Source of the DNA: an uncultured Oscillospiraceae bacterium
GTDB taxonomy: Bacteria > Bacillota > Clostridia > Oscillospirales > Acutalibacteraceae
NCBI GenBank assembly: GCA_900554535.1
Contig: USIA01000012.1
Span: 1 to 24,732 of the forward strand
Length of the DNA stretch: 24,732 bases
Reading direction: 5' to 3'
This document shows, piece by piece, positions 1-7,784 of this stretch (its first letter is position 1; every line of letters begins with the position of its first letter). Both the position numbers and the translations under genes were made by a program. The notes beneath the pieces are model-generated. The model was not told the DNA's origin, did not search any database, and saw only the letters and a list, made by a program, of their open reading frames with translations.

Positions 1-464
1 TCTCTTCGCCGAGGGCAAAGAAAAGAGACCGCAAGTGAACCTGCCAGCAGGTTCCACTGGGAGCCCGTCATCACGATGAAAACCAGATAGCCGAACATGC
101 CGATGACAATGGACGGCAAAGAGGAAAGCGTCTCCACACACATGCGGATAAAACGCGTGATGCGGTTTTCTTTTGCATACTCTGCCAGATAAATGCCTGC
201 ACAAATGCCAATCGGCACACTGATGACCAAAGCTAGAAAAACAAGGTAGATTGTGTTAAAAAGCTGATTGCCAATTCCATCTTCTGTAAAAGTAAGCATT
301 TCGGGCGTAGCCTGCGTAAAACCGGAAATCAAGATATATAGCAGGAAGGCAACAAGCAACGCCAGGAAGAAACCGGCAACTACATAAAAAACACCGGTCA
401 TGCCGCGGTCTGCTCGGCGGGCGCGGCGGCTTGCAAGCTCGGAAGCTTTATTTTGTTCCTTCAT
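1..464 (-). CDS. pstA: Phosphate ABC transporter permease PstA (partial, N-terminal part)
   Basis: This is the amino-terminal 154 residues of the second membrane subunit of the high-affinity phosphate importer PstSCAB; the rest lies beyond the left edge. The reading frame begins with ATG at 464-462, which overlaps the TGA of pstC in an ATGA junction, so the two permeases are translationally coupled. After a short basic cytoplasmic start (about residues 1-22) there is a hydrophobic helix (about 23-46). The ABC-permease stretch then follows: a second helix (about 71-88), an EYAKENR-type segment, and the ETLSSLPSIVIG loop typical of PstA. The last dozen residues before the edge no longer look like the hydrophobic LxxxxLP-RTTEE segment expected from PstA proteins, possibly an edge artefact. 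Identity as PstA rests on operon position and the permease motif. Confidence 0.88.
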   Translation of the reverse strand, partial: MKEQNKASELASRRARRADRGMTGVFYVVAGFFLALLVAFLLYILISGFTQATPEMLTFTEDGIGNQLFNTIYLVFLALVISVPIGICAGIYLAEYAKENRITRFIRMCVETLSSLPSIVIGMFGYLVFIVMTGSQWNLLAGSLAVSFLCPRRR

Positions 465-1375
465 TTTTTCTTCTCCCCTTTCTTCGTCGAAATCATATGC
501 ACCAGGAAGATAAACAGAAGGGAAATCAAGAAGAGTAACAAAGCCATCGTCCACAGAGCCGTGTTGAATTCACCGCCCTCGGCAGCGCCGCCCATATCGG
601 AGGCAATTGCCGTAGTCAGGCTCATTGTCGGTGAAAAAATGTTTTTGGGGAATGCACGCATTTTGCCGATAACCATCGCAACAGCCAGCGTTTCGCCGAA
701 AGCGCGTGCCAGTCCCAGAATAACGCCGGTCAGAATGCCGGATTTGGCAGACGGCACGACCACCTTATAAATGGTCTGCCACCGGGTTCCGCCCAATCCG
801 AAGGAAGCCTCGCGGAAACTTTGCGGCACGCCGCGGATGGCGTCGGCTGCAACGGAAGTAATCGAAGGAAAAATCATGACTGCAAGCACAATGCCGGCCG
901 GGAGAACGCCGTAGCCTACATTCAAATTAAAAACCTTCTGGATAAATGGAACCAGTACCGTCATGCCAACCCAGCCATAAACGACGGACGGAATTCCTAC
1001 AAAAATCTCCATGGCTGGTTGGAAAAAACGATCGCCAAATTTTGGAGAAATTTCTGTAATAAAAATGGCTGCACAAAGGCTGAATGGTACTGCAATCAAC
1101 AGCCCAAGGCCACACGTGACCAACGATCCAACAATATAGATGGCTGCGCCGACAGCGCCGCCTCCCTGAAAGTCATCGGCAGGTCCCCACTTTGAAGAGA
1201 ACAGGAATTCAAACACACTATGATGATAAGTGGTAAATGTGCCAATGCCGCGATAAGCCAAAAAAATACCAATGCCGAATGTGAGCACTACCATAAAGGC
1301 CCCAAAAATCGTGACAATGGTGCGGCCAAGGTATTCGCGCTTGATCATCCCTTTGCCCCTATTATGCGCTTTCAT
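461..1375 (-). CDS. pstC: Phosphate ABC transporter permease PstC
   Basis: This 304-residue integral membrane protein is the first permease subunit of the PstSCAB phosphate importer. It has about six hydrophobic helices. Family signatures are the early FLFSSKWGP segment, the EIFVGIPSVVYGWVGM loop, and the ABC-permease EAA loop around QSFREASFGLGGTRWQT, which docks to the ATPase PstB (not in the window). The ATG at 1375 follows an AAAGGAT-like ribosome site. It lies 127 bp downstream of pstS, and the gap holds a strong hairpin at 1433-1467 that should lower permease expression relative to the binding protein. Its TGA overlaps the pstA start. Length and motifs are normal for the family. Confidence 0.95.
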   Translation of the reverse strand: MKAHNRGKGMIKREYLGRTIVTIFGAFMVVLTFGIGIFLAYRGIGTFTTYHHSVFEFLFSSKWGPADDFQGGGAVGAAIYIVGSLVTCGLGLLIAVPFSLCAAIFITEISPKFGDRFFQPAMEIFVGIPSVVYGWVGMTVLVPFIQKVFNLNVGYGVLPAGIVLAVMIFPSITSVAADAIRGVPQSFREASFGLGGTRWQTIYKVVVPSAKSGILTGVILGLARAFGETLAVAMVIGKMRAFPKNIFSPTMSLTTAIASDMGGAAEGGEFNTALWTMALLLFLISLLFIFLVHMISTKKGEKKK

Positions 1376-1432
1376 TTTCCACGATCCTTTCTACAAATCA
1401 TAGCCCTCGCAAGTTTTTCTCACGTATTCAAA

Positions 1433-1467
1433 AAAAATGCAGGCCACATGGTGGTTCCTGCATTTTT
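1433..1467 (-). terminator. Intercistronic hairpin between pstS and pstC (partial terminator/attenuator)
   Basis: Arms ATGCAGG (1437-1443) and CCTGCAT (1457-1463), with an inner CCAC/GTGG pairing, form a near-perfect stem flanked by A and T runs on both sides. Read on the minus strand it ends in eight T residues (1430-1437). It sits after the pstS stop and before pstC, so it should end or stabilise a share of the transcripts at pstS and leave PstS in excess over the membrane subunits. The structure is seen; its effect is inferred. Confidence 0.8.
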
Positions 1468-1502
1468 GTCTCATCTATTCACACAGGCCCGGAAAGCTGC
1501 GA

Positions 1503-2501
1503 TTACTTGTGGCTTTCAACCGCTTTGTCAGACAGCTTAGAAGTCACGCCATAGCCAAGGCTTTCCATCTTCTGGCCGTACTGTTCGGACTGGATGAAGT
1601 CGATGAAGGCCTTTGCTGCGCCTGTGGCCTCACCCTTGGTGTACATATGCTCATAGCCCCAAACAGGATAGGTGCCGTTGTAGGTATTCTCCAGCGTCGG
1701 CTGCACACCGTCAATGGCAAGCGCAGTGACCTTGCTGGCATTGTCGCCAGTCAGATAGCTCAGTGCAATATAGCCGATTGCGCCCTTATTCTGCTCGATG
1801 CTCTGAAGCAGCGTACCGGAGTCATCCGTCTCCAGGGAGCCGCCGGAAACTTCCTCTTTGCCATCCATTGCATACTGCTTAAACAGTGCACGCGTACCAG
1901 AAGTGGTAGGACGAGTCACCAAAACGATCTCCTCGTCAGGGCCGCCAACATCTTTCCAGTTCTTGGTCTCGCCGGTAAAGATCTTCGTCAGCTGATCTTT
2001 GGTCAGGGACTTCACCGTGCTACCAATGTCATTGTTCACGATCGGGGCCATCGTCACGATGCAAACTTTATGATCGACAAGCTCGTCCGCCTTGCTCTTG
2101 TCCAGCTTAGTGCTAGCTTCCACATCGGAGTTGCCGATGTCAACAGAGCCGTCAGAAACCTGCTTCAGGCCTTGGCCGGAGCCACCAGCGGAAAGCGTAA
2201 TGCTCACGTTGGGATTCAGCTTTTTGTATTCCGACGCGGCATCCTGCGCCAAAGGCAGCAGTGCGGAGGAACCGGAGCCTGTCACCTTGCCAGAAACGGT
2301 CGTGTCAACAGACGCCGTGCCTGCAGCGCTGCTACCTGCTTCGGACGCAGGGGCAGCGGACTCACTCGAAGCCGCCGTAGAGCTCGTCGTGTCTGTTGCT
2401 GCACCGGACGATGATGCCGTATCCGTATTACCGCAGCCTGCTAAGGCCAGTGCGCCGCAAATCATCGCAGCAGCAAGGATGGTGCTGATGGTTTTCTTCA
2501 T
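1503..2501 (-). CDS. pstS: Phosphate-binding lipoprotein PstS
   Basis: This 332-residue protein is the extracellular phosphate receptor of PstSCAB. It carries a lipoprotein signal: basic MKK start, hydrophobic core, and lipobox LAGC with the lipidated cysteine at residue 23. A Ser/Thr/Ala-rich tether (about 24-68) leads into the binding domain. Phosphate-contact motifs are visible as GSGSSA (75-80), GGSGQG (106-111) and SGTRALF (201-207), as in the PstS/PBP type-2 family. The ATG at 2501 follows a GGGAG ribosome site. It is the first gene of the operon, 98 bp downstream of a phased array of TTAACA-type Pho boxes, so induction under phosphate starvation is expected. Length is normal. Confidence 0.96.
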   Translation of the reverse strand: MKKTISTILAAAMICGALALAGCGNTDTASSSGAATDTTSSTAASSESAAPASEAGSSAAGTASVDTTVSGKVTGSGSSALLPLAQDAASEYKKLNPNVSITLSAGGSGQGLKQVSDGSVDIGNSDVEASTKLDKSKADELVDHKVCIVTMAPIVNNDIGSTVKSLTKDQLTKIFTGETKNWKDVGGPDEEIVLVTRPTTSGTRALFKQYAMDGKEEVSGGSLETDDSGTLLQSIEQNKGAIGYIALSYLTGDNASKVTALAIDGVQPTLENTYNGTYPVWGYEHMYTKGEATGAAKAFIDFIQSEQYGQKMESLGYGVTSKLSDKAVESHK

Positions 2502-2537
2502 GTTAAAGATCTCCCTTTCTTTTGATCAGCGCTTTTT

Positions 2538-2572
2538 GGGCGGTTTTATGTATATACATTTTTTCGCCCGCC
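2538..2572 (-). repeat. Inverted repeat in the pstS leader
   Basis: GGCGG (2539-2543) can pair with CCGCC (2568-2572), and the interior contains the perfect 12-bp palindrome ATGTATATACAT (2548-2559). It lies between the Pho-box array and the pstS ribosome site, probably inside the 5' untranslated region. It has no T-tract, so it is not a terminator. It may protect the transcript end or serve as a second regulator site; function is unknown. Confidence 0.4.
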
Positions 2573-2576
2573 TACA

Positions 2577-2637
2577 TGTAAATATCTTACAGAGCTCCTG
2601 TTAAATCTATGTTAAGTATAGATTAGATTGCCTTTAA
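2577..2637 (-). promoter_or_regulatory. PhoP-type Pho-box array upstream of pstSCA
   Basis: On the minus strand, two perfect TTAACA hexamers lie exactly 11 bp apart (complements at 2610-2615 and 2599-2604). Weaker hexamers continue in the same 11-bp phase: CTTTAA-type at 2632-2637, CTAATC at 2621-2626 and TTTACA at 2577-2582. Direct repeats of TTAACA with 11-bp spacing are the known binding pattern of PhoP/PhoB response regulators in Firmicutes, and the next gene is pstS. I could not pick a -10 element with confidence; PhoP-activated promoters often lack a good -35. Confidence 0.82.
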
Positions 2638-2790
2638 GATTGGATTTTATACGTCGATAGACACTGATTCAAAAAATTTTCCCTGGCATCTGAAAAATGG
2701 TTTGCAATTTCATCAAAATTACAAAGTTCCGTGCTGTCGACTCATGAAAATTTCATCGCGAACAAAAGTCTTTTCTCAATTTATTTTCGA

Positions 2791-3222
2791 TTAAGATTGT
2801 TTTTGGTCATACGCCTGCTCGCAATAGATGCAGCGGTAGCGGCGAGTTTTGGGGTCGCAAAGCTGAAACACCTGGTCAATACCTTCTTCAATGGTGGTGA
2901 TGCAGCGGGGATTTTTGCATCGAATTACATTTTTGACGTATTTGGGCAGCGAAAGCTTTTGCTTGCGCACAATGTGGCCGTCGCGGATATAGTTTAGTGT
3001 AATATTGGGGTCGATAAATCCGAGCACATCCACGTCCACATCCACGTCGCCCTCAATTTTGATAATGTCCTTACGGCCCAGTTTATTGCTGCGTGCATTT
3101 TTGATGACAGCAACGCAGCAGTCCAGATCTTCCAGCTTCAACAGGTCATAGACCCGCATGCTGGTACCTGCCTGGATGTGGTCAATCACAAGTCCGGTCT
3201 GCAACGAATCAATATTCAGCAT
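2791..3222 (-). CDS. pyrI: Aspartate carbamoyltransferase regulatory subunit PyrI
   Basis: This 143-residue protein is the allosteric chain that joins PyrB catalytic trimers and binds nucleotide effectors, tuning the first committed step of pyrimidine synthesis. The amino-terminal domain (about 1-95) matches the nucleotide-binding fold, beginning with the typical I-x-x-G-x-V-I-D-H-I-x-A-G-T segment. The carboxy-terminal zinc domain keeps all four ligands: C102 and C107 (C-x4-C) and C131 and C134 (C-x2-C). The ATG at 3222 overlaps the end of pyrB by 7 bp, and its GGAGGTG ribosome site lies inside pyrB, so the subunits are translationally coupled. Residues around 59-67 read as a VDVDVDV run produced by an exact 12-bp tandem repeat at 3025-3048. 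Confidence 0.95.
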   Translation of the reverse strand: MLNIDSLQTGLVIDHIQAGTSMRVYDLLKLEDLDCCVAVIKNARSNKLGRKDIIKIEGDVDVDVDVLGFIDPNITLNYIRDGHIVRKQKLSLPKYVKNVIRCKNPRCITTIEEGIDQVFQLCDPKTRRYRCIYCEQAYDQKQS

Positions 3223-4142
3223 GGTTGTGGCACCTCCAGCAATTTCATCATCAGCGCCATACGTACATAGACGCCGTTTTGCACTTGATCGAAGTAAGCT
3301 GCGCGCGGGTCATTGTCCACCTCCAGGGCAATTTCATTGACGCGCGGTAATGGATGGAGCACATACATGTTCGGCTTGGCAAGCTTCATCTTTGCACCTG
3401 TAAGGATATACGTATCCTTCAAACGCACATAGTCTTCTTCATTGAAAAAGCGCTCGCGCTGCACGCGGGTCATATACAGAATATCCAGGCTGGGCAGGAC
3501 TTTCTCCAAATCCGATACTTCTTCAAATGGAATTCCCTGCGGACGCAGCACCTCTTCTATCATATAGCTGGGCACGCGCAGCTCTTCCGGAGAGATCAGC
3601 ACAAAGCGGATGCCGGGGTAGCGCGCCAGCGATTTGATCAGCGAATGGACCGTGCGGCCAAATTTGAGATCGCCGCACAGGCCAATCACCAGGTCATGCA
3701 GGCGGCCGCATTTGCGGCGAATGGTCATCAGGTCCGTCAATGTTTGGGTCGGATGCTGATGGCCGCCGTCGCCTGCATTGATGACAGGAATCTTGGAAAA
3801 ATGCGCAGCTCGGCGCGGGGCGCCCTCTTTGGGGTGGCGCATTGCACAGATATCGGCGAAACAAGATATGACGCGAATGGTATCTGCCACACTCTCACCT
3901 TTGGTCGCGGAGGAGGAATCTGCCGAATGAAACCCCATCACGCTGCCGCCCATGTTGAGCATTGCCGTTTCAAAGCTCAGGCGGGTGCGCGTACTGGGTT
4001 CATAAAATAGGGTTGCCAGCTTCTTACCATCACATACATGTGCATACTTGGCCGGATCTGCTGCAATATCGTCGGCCAAATCCAGTAGGTCGTCGATATC
4101 CTCCACAGACAGATCCAGCGGGTCGATCAAATTCTTTTTCAT
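3216..4142 (-). CDS. pyrB: Aspartate carbamoyltransferase catalytic subunit PyrB
   Basis: This 308-residue cytosolic enzyme condenses carbamoyl phosphate with aspartate to give N-carbamoyl-aspartate in pyrimidine synthesis. Carbamoyl-phosphate contacts are visible as S-T-R-T-R (50-54), the S-x-x-K loop (S78, K81) and HPTQ (130-133). The aspartate-binding side has GDLKFGRTVHSL (157-168) and a late HPLPRVNE segment. The ATG at 4142 follows a strong GGAGG site, and length is normal. It overlaps pyrI, so the holoenzyme is probably the allosteric PyrB-PyrI complex. No PyrR-type attenuator or clear promoter was found in the 126 bp upstream, so transcription may start there from a weak promoter or read through from the upstream peptidase gene. 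Confidence 0.97.
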   Translation of the reverse strand: MKKNLIDPLDLSVEDIDDLLDLADDIAADPAKYAHVCDGKKLATLFYEPSTRTRLSFETAMLNMGGSVMGFHSADSSSATKGESVADTIRVISCFADICAMRHPKEGAPRRAAHFSKIPVINAGDGGHQHPTQTLTDLMTIRRKCGRLHDLVIGLCGDLKFGRTVHSLIKSLARYPGIRFVLISPEELRVPSYMIEEVLRPQGIPFEEVSDLEKVLPSLDILYMTRVQRERFFNEEDYVRLKDTYILTGAKMKLAKPNMYVLHPLPRVNEIALEVDNDPRAAYFDQVQNGVYVRMALMMKLLEVPQPC

Positions 4143-4268
4143 ATTTACCTCCGGCTATATGACACTCGCTCCAGGCGGGTCACGGCATTAATATTGATGA
4201 ATCGGCGTTTTGATTGCTTGACTTCAGCATAGGTGGCGGCTCACCGTCCGAACGACGGGATTTGTCGG

Positions 4269-6042
4269 TTAAAGCGGCCTGCATGCGTGTGCAAGCCAAG
4301 TGCGCTCCGGCTCCGTCAAGCGGGGAGAAAGCGTTTTCAAAACACGGTCATGGTAATCGTTCAGATATTGGCGTTCCTCCTGGGTCAGCAGCTCCGGCAG
4401 GATCGGCGTCTGATCGATCGGGCAAAGGGTGAGCGGTGAAAAAGCCAGGAATTTTCCATATTCTGTTTCGCCGTCCTCAATCACTTCCAGCGTATTTTCG
4501 ATGCGGATGCCAAATTGCCCCTCCATATACAGGCCTGGCTCATCGGTGATGCTCATGCCAGGCTTGAGCGGCACCATGTCCCGGAACCCCTGCGGGCCCT
4601 CGTGCACGGCGCCCATAAAACCGACCCCATGGCCCGTGCCACACCGATAATCCAGTCCATGCCGCCAGACACGTACACGCGAAAGCGCGTCGAGCTGCCA
4701 ACCAGTCGTGCCAGCCGGAAAGCGCGCGGAAGCGAGATCAATGTGCGCTTGTAAAGACCAGGTATAGCAGCGCTTTTCGTCCTTGGTCAGCGGGCCCAAT
4801 GCATAGGTGCGCGTGATGTCCGTGGTGCCGGTGCGGTACTGTCCGCCGGAGTCGATGAGTAACAGGCCGCGCCGCTGAAGATTTGCGCATTTGTCCGGCG
4901 TCGGGCCATAGTGCATCATGGCGGCGTTTGGGCCGTACGCCGCGATCGTGCCAAAACTCAACCCGCAGTTTTCCGGCTGCTGACGGCGGTATTTCTCCAA
5001 AATTTCGCAGATATCCCACTCCGTCAGCGTCTCACCCGCAGCCAGACGGCGCTCCCATTCCATCTGGCTCCGGACCATAGCCACGCCGTCATAAATGTGG
5101 CAGGTGCGCATGTTCGCACACTCGACCGGATTTTTTTCTGCCTTCAAAACAGCAATGAGCTCTGTACCCTCCACCAGTTCAACACTTTTATTTCCTGCCA
5201 GACAACGGTACATCGCCATACTGATGTCCCGCTTACTGACCAAAATGCGCCGAGCGCCAAAATCCGTCTGTAGGTCTGCGGCGGCCTGCGCATAAGGCAG
5301 CACCGTCACGCCAGTCTCCCGCATCGCGTCGGCAGCTTCTTTTGTCAGACGCGCCGGATCCAGATACAGCCGCGCTTCCTTATCTGTCACTAGCAGGTAG
5401 GCGATAGCAAATGGGTTATAGGCAATGTCCGATGCACGCAGATTGGTCGCCCACGCAATGGCATCCAACCGGCTGTAAAATTGCGCCTGCGCTCCGACTT
5501 TTTTTAGCTCCGCACGGACGGCCGCGAGTTTTTCCGCACAGGATGCGCCGCTGAACCGTTCTTCCAACAGCCAAACTTCCGTGGCGGGCAGGCGGCCGAT
5601 CCTCTTTCCAAACCGGTGAAACGAGATCCATGCTGACAAGCGATGCGCCGCTTTTCTGAAGCGCTGTCTCCAGTTCTTCGGCTGCGCTTTCGGAATACAG
5701 GCGGCCATCCAGGGCGACACGCGTGCCCCCGCAATGAGCGCTCAGCCACTCTGGGAGTGTCGGCACGCCTGGCTCCCGCATGCGCATCAATTGGATCCCA
5801 GTCCCAGCCAGTTGTTGTGCCGCCTGAATGAAAAAGCGGCCGTCCGTCCACAACAGCGCTTCGTTCTCTGTGATTACCAATGTGCCAGCGTCCCCCGTGA
5901 ATCCGGAGAACCACCGGCGCGATTCCCAGTGCGCGGGAATATATTCGCTCAAATGCGGATCCCCGGTGGGCAGCACAACGGCCCCCACATTTCGCGCAGC
6001 CATCTCCAGGCGCAGTGCCGCCTGCTTTTCTTTTATAGTCAT
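4269..6042 (-). pseudogene. Xaa-Pro aminopeptidase (M24B aminopeptidase P), interrupted by a single frameshift
   Basis: Two overlapping minus-strand frames together make one aminopeptidase P, which removes N-terminal residues preceding proline. The first part starts at ATG 6042 after an AGAAAGGAAAG site and holds the creatinase-like N domain (SEYIPAHWESRRWFSGFTGDAGT region). It leaves frame near WKEDRP at about 5591-5600. The second part continues at once with LPATEVWLLEE and ends at 4269. It carries the M24 pita-bread domain with metal ligands in DSGGQYRTGTTDITRTY, GTGHGVG, TDEPGLY and RIENTLEV. The total span is 590 codons plus stop plus one base, exactly the usual length with one extra base. 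Removing one base in the GGCGG run restores the protein. This is either a recent inactivating mutation or a sequencing error; everything else looks intact. Confidence 0.85.
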
Positions 6043-6101
6043 TTTCTTTCCTTTCTGCCGGTCACACCGGCCACTCCCGGGCGCCTTGATACCCAGCGCA
6101 G

Positions 6102-6126
6102 AAAAATAGCCGGCATTCCTGCCGGC
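6102..6126 (-). terminator. Intrinsic terminator after the citrate synthase gene
   Basis: Arms GCCGGC (6109-6114) and GCCGGC (6121-6126) form a self-complementary GC-rich stem with a 6-nt loop. On the minus strand it is followed by TATTTTT. It lies only 8 bp past the citrate synthase stop codon and separates that gene from the aminopeptidase gene. Confidence 0.82.
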
Positions 6127-6134
6127 GAATGTAC

Positions 6135-7517
6135 TCAATCCCGCTCATCCATCGGCACATATGTGCGATGCGGCATAACCGTCTTATAAGCCGGGCGAAT
6201 GATCTTCCCCATATTGATGTGCTCTTCTATCAAATGCGCGCTCCAGCCCGCAATACGCGCCATTGCGAAAACCGGCGTAAAAAGCTCCACCGGAAGGCCT
6301 AACATATGATACACAAAGCCAGAATAAAAGTCAATATTCGCGCTGACGCCCTTATAGGTGCGGCGCTCCTTGGCAATCACCTGTGGCGCCAAACGCTCGA
6401 CCATCGCATAAAGGCCATACTCCTTTTGCATGCCCTTTTCCTCAGACAGGCGTTTGACAAATGAACGGAAAATCAACGCGCGCGGATCGCTGATGCTGTA
6501 AACGGCATGTCCCATCCCGTAAATCAACCCTTTACGATCAAACGCCTCCCCGCGCAACAGGCGGAGCAAATAGGCGCTGATTTCCTCTTCATCGGACCAG
6601 TCTTTGATATGTTCCTTCATATCGTGAAACATCTGCACGACTTTGATATTGGCGCCGCCGTGCTTCGGACCTTTCAGCGAGCTCAGCGCCGCGGCGATCA
6701 CCGAATAGGTATCCGTCCCAGAAGAAGCGACCACATGGGTTGTAAAGGTCGAATTGTTGCCGCCGCCATGCTCTGCATGCAGCACCAGCGCCAAATCCAA
6801 AATACGCGCCTCGAGGTGGGAATACTGGTTATCAATGCGCAACATATAAAGAATATTTTCCGCAGTAGACAAATCCGGCCGCGGTGTGTGGATAAAGAAA
6901 GGTTGGCTCGGGTCCGCATTATGCGCATAAGCCTGATAGCCATAAACCGCAAGCTGCGGGAACAAGGCAATCAATTCAATGCACTGACGCAGGATATTTT
7001 CCAGGCTCGTATCCTGTACATTTTCATCATAGGCATAAAGTGTGAGCACGCTGCGCGCCAATGTATTCATCATGTCGGCGCTGGGCGCCTTCATAATAAT
7101 ATCCCGCACAAAGTTGGTAGGCAGTGTGCGGTATTTATTCATCAGTGCTTTAAAGATCTGCAATTGTTCCTTCGTTGGCAGTTCCCCAAACAACAGCAAA
7201 TAAACGGTTTCCTCAAACCCGAAACGATCCTCTTCCAAAAAGCCACGGGTAAGGTCGTTGATGGAAATTCCGCGATAATACAATTCACCCGGAATTGGAA
7301 CCGGCTTGCCGTCCACGATTTTTTTGGCCTTGACTTCACTGATCTCAGATAGACCGCAGAGAACGCCTTCGCCATTTAAGTCGCGCAGGCCGCGCTTCAC
7401 GTTATATTTTGTATAAAGTGCCGGATCAATTTTGTCGTGTGACACACATTCCTGTGTCAGGCTGCAAATTTCCGGCGTGATTTCAAAAAAATCGTCTTCA
7501 GTTTTTCTTTTTGCCAA
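6135..7517 (-). CDS. gltA: Citrate synthase
   Basis: This 460-residue enzyme condenses acetyl-CoA with oxaloacetate to citrate. The catalytic centre is readable: HAEHGGGNN (H247/H250), KHGGAN (H286), GMGHAVY (H337) and NIDFYSG (D396), the usual His/His/Asp set of the (si)-citrate synthase/2-methylcitrate synthase family. The protein is longer at its amino end than short bacterial forms, with about 60 extra residues before the core. The start is TTG at 7517: a stop codon lies immediately upstream in frame and no in-frame ATG occurs before the core domain. It is transcribed alone from a strong promoter about 120 bp upstream and ends at an intrinsic terminator. A methylcitrate role cannot be excluded from sequence, but no prp genes are nearby. 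Confidence 0.95.
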   Translation of the reverse strand: MAKRKTEDDFFEITPEICSLTQECVSHDKIDPALYTKYNVKRGLRDLNGEGVLCGLSEISEVKAKKIVDGKPVPIPGELYYRGISINDLTRGFLEEDRFGFEETVYLLLFGELPTKEQLQIFKALMNKYRTLPTNFVRDIIMKAPSADMMNTLARSVLTLYAYDENVQDTSLENILRQCIELIALFPQLAVYGYQAYAHNADPSQPFFIHTPRPDLSTAENILYMLRIDNQYSHLEARILDLALVLHAEHGGGNNSTFTTHVVASSGTDTYSVIAAALSSLKGPKHGGANIKVVQMFHDMKEHIKDWSDEEEISAYLLRLLRGEAFDRKGLIYGMGHAVYSISDPRALIFRSFVKRLSEEKGMQKEYGLYAMVERLAPQVIAKERRTYKGVSANIDFYSGFVYHMLGLPVELFTPVFAMARIAGWSAHLIEEHINMGKIIRPAYKTVMPHRTYVPMDERD

Positions 7518-7641
7518 TCAAACCACTCACTTTCCTTTCTGATTGCAACAAACAAAGCATTTTTGTTCCTGAAAAGACCGCAATTGCAGCGTCGCTGGCG
7601 CTGTTTTTAAAACCGTCAATTTAAATTGTATTTATGCATTT

Positions 7642-7670
7642 ATTTTATCATAATTGTACGGGGAAGTCAA
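7642..7670 (-). promoter_or_regulatory. SigA-type promoter for citrate synthase
   Basis: On the minus strand, TTGACT (7670-7665) and TAAAAT (7647-7642) are separated by exactly 17 bp, with a TG one base before the -10 (extended -10). The predicted start near 7635 gives a leader of about 118 nt before the TTG start codon. That leader contains a short CAGCG/CGCTG hairpin. Confidence 0.82.
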
Positions 7671-7713
7671 ACGCAGGCCTTCCGAAACACGACTTTTTGC
7701 AAGAGAAACCGTC

Positions 7714-7742
7714 TTGTCTTTCAAGTACATCCATGTTACAAT
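7714..7742 (+). promoter_or_regulatory. SigA-type promoter for the CFI-box/HD operon
   Basis: TTGTCT (7714-7719) and TACAAT (7737-7742) are separated by 17 bp, with an extended -10 TG (7734-7735). It is divergent from, and about 45 bp away from, the citrate synthase promoter. The predicted transcript start is near 7749, about 36 nt before the ATG at 7785. Confidence 0.78.
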
Positions 7743-7784
7743 AACAAACAAAGAGACGGATTGAAAGAGAAAGAAGGTGTCCAT

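Noticed and set aside
1437..2414. 325-residue open frame on the plus strand across pstS
   Set aside because: It is antisense to an intact lipoprotein gene, starts inside the pstS-pstC hairpin, and shows no recognisable motif.
2638..2790. Intrinsic terminator after pyrI
   Set aside because: Only a weak AT-rich ATGAAATTTTCAT palindrome occurs, without a GC stem or adjoining T-tract.
4143..4268. PyrR attenuator or other pyr riboregulator upstream of pyrB
   Set aside because: Only a small CCGTC/GACGG hairpin without a T-tract is present, and no PyrR-binding-loop consensus or antiterminator pair was seen.
4269..5720. The second part of the aminopeptidase as an independent 483-residue gene
   Set aside because: Its first ~40 residues are the out-of-frame reading of the N domain, there is no ribosome site, and family sequence starts abruptly at the frameshift point.
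7626..7784. N-terminal extension of the CFI-box protein
   Set aside because: It would cover the two divergent promoters, has no ribosome site, and the zinc ribbon begins naturally after the ATG at 7785.
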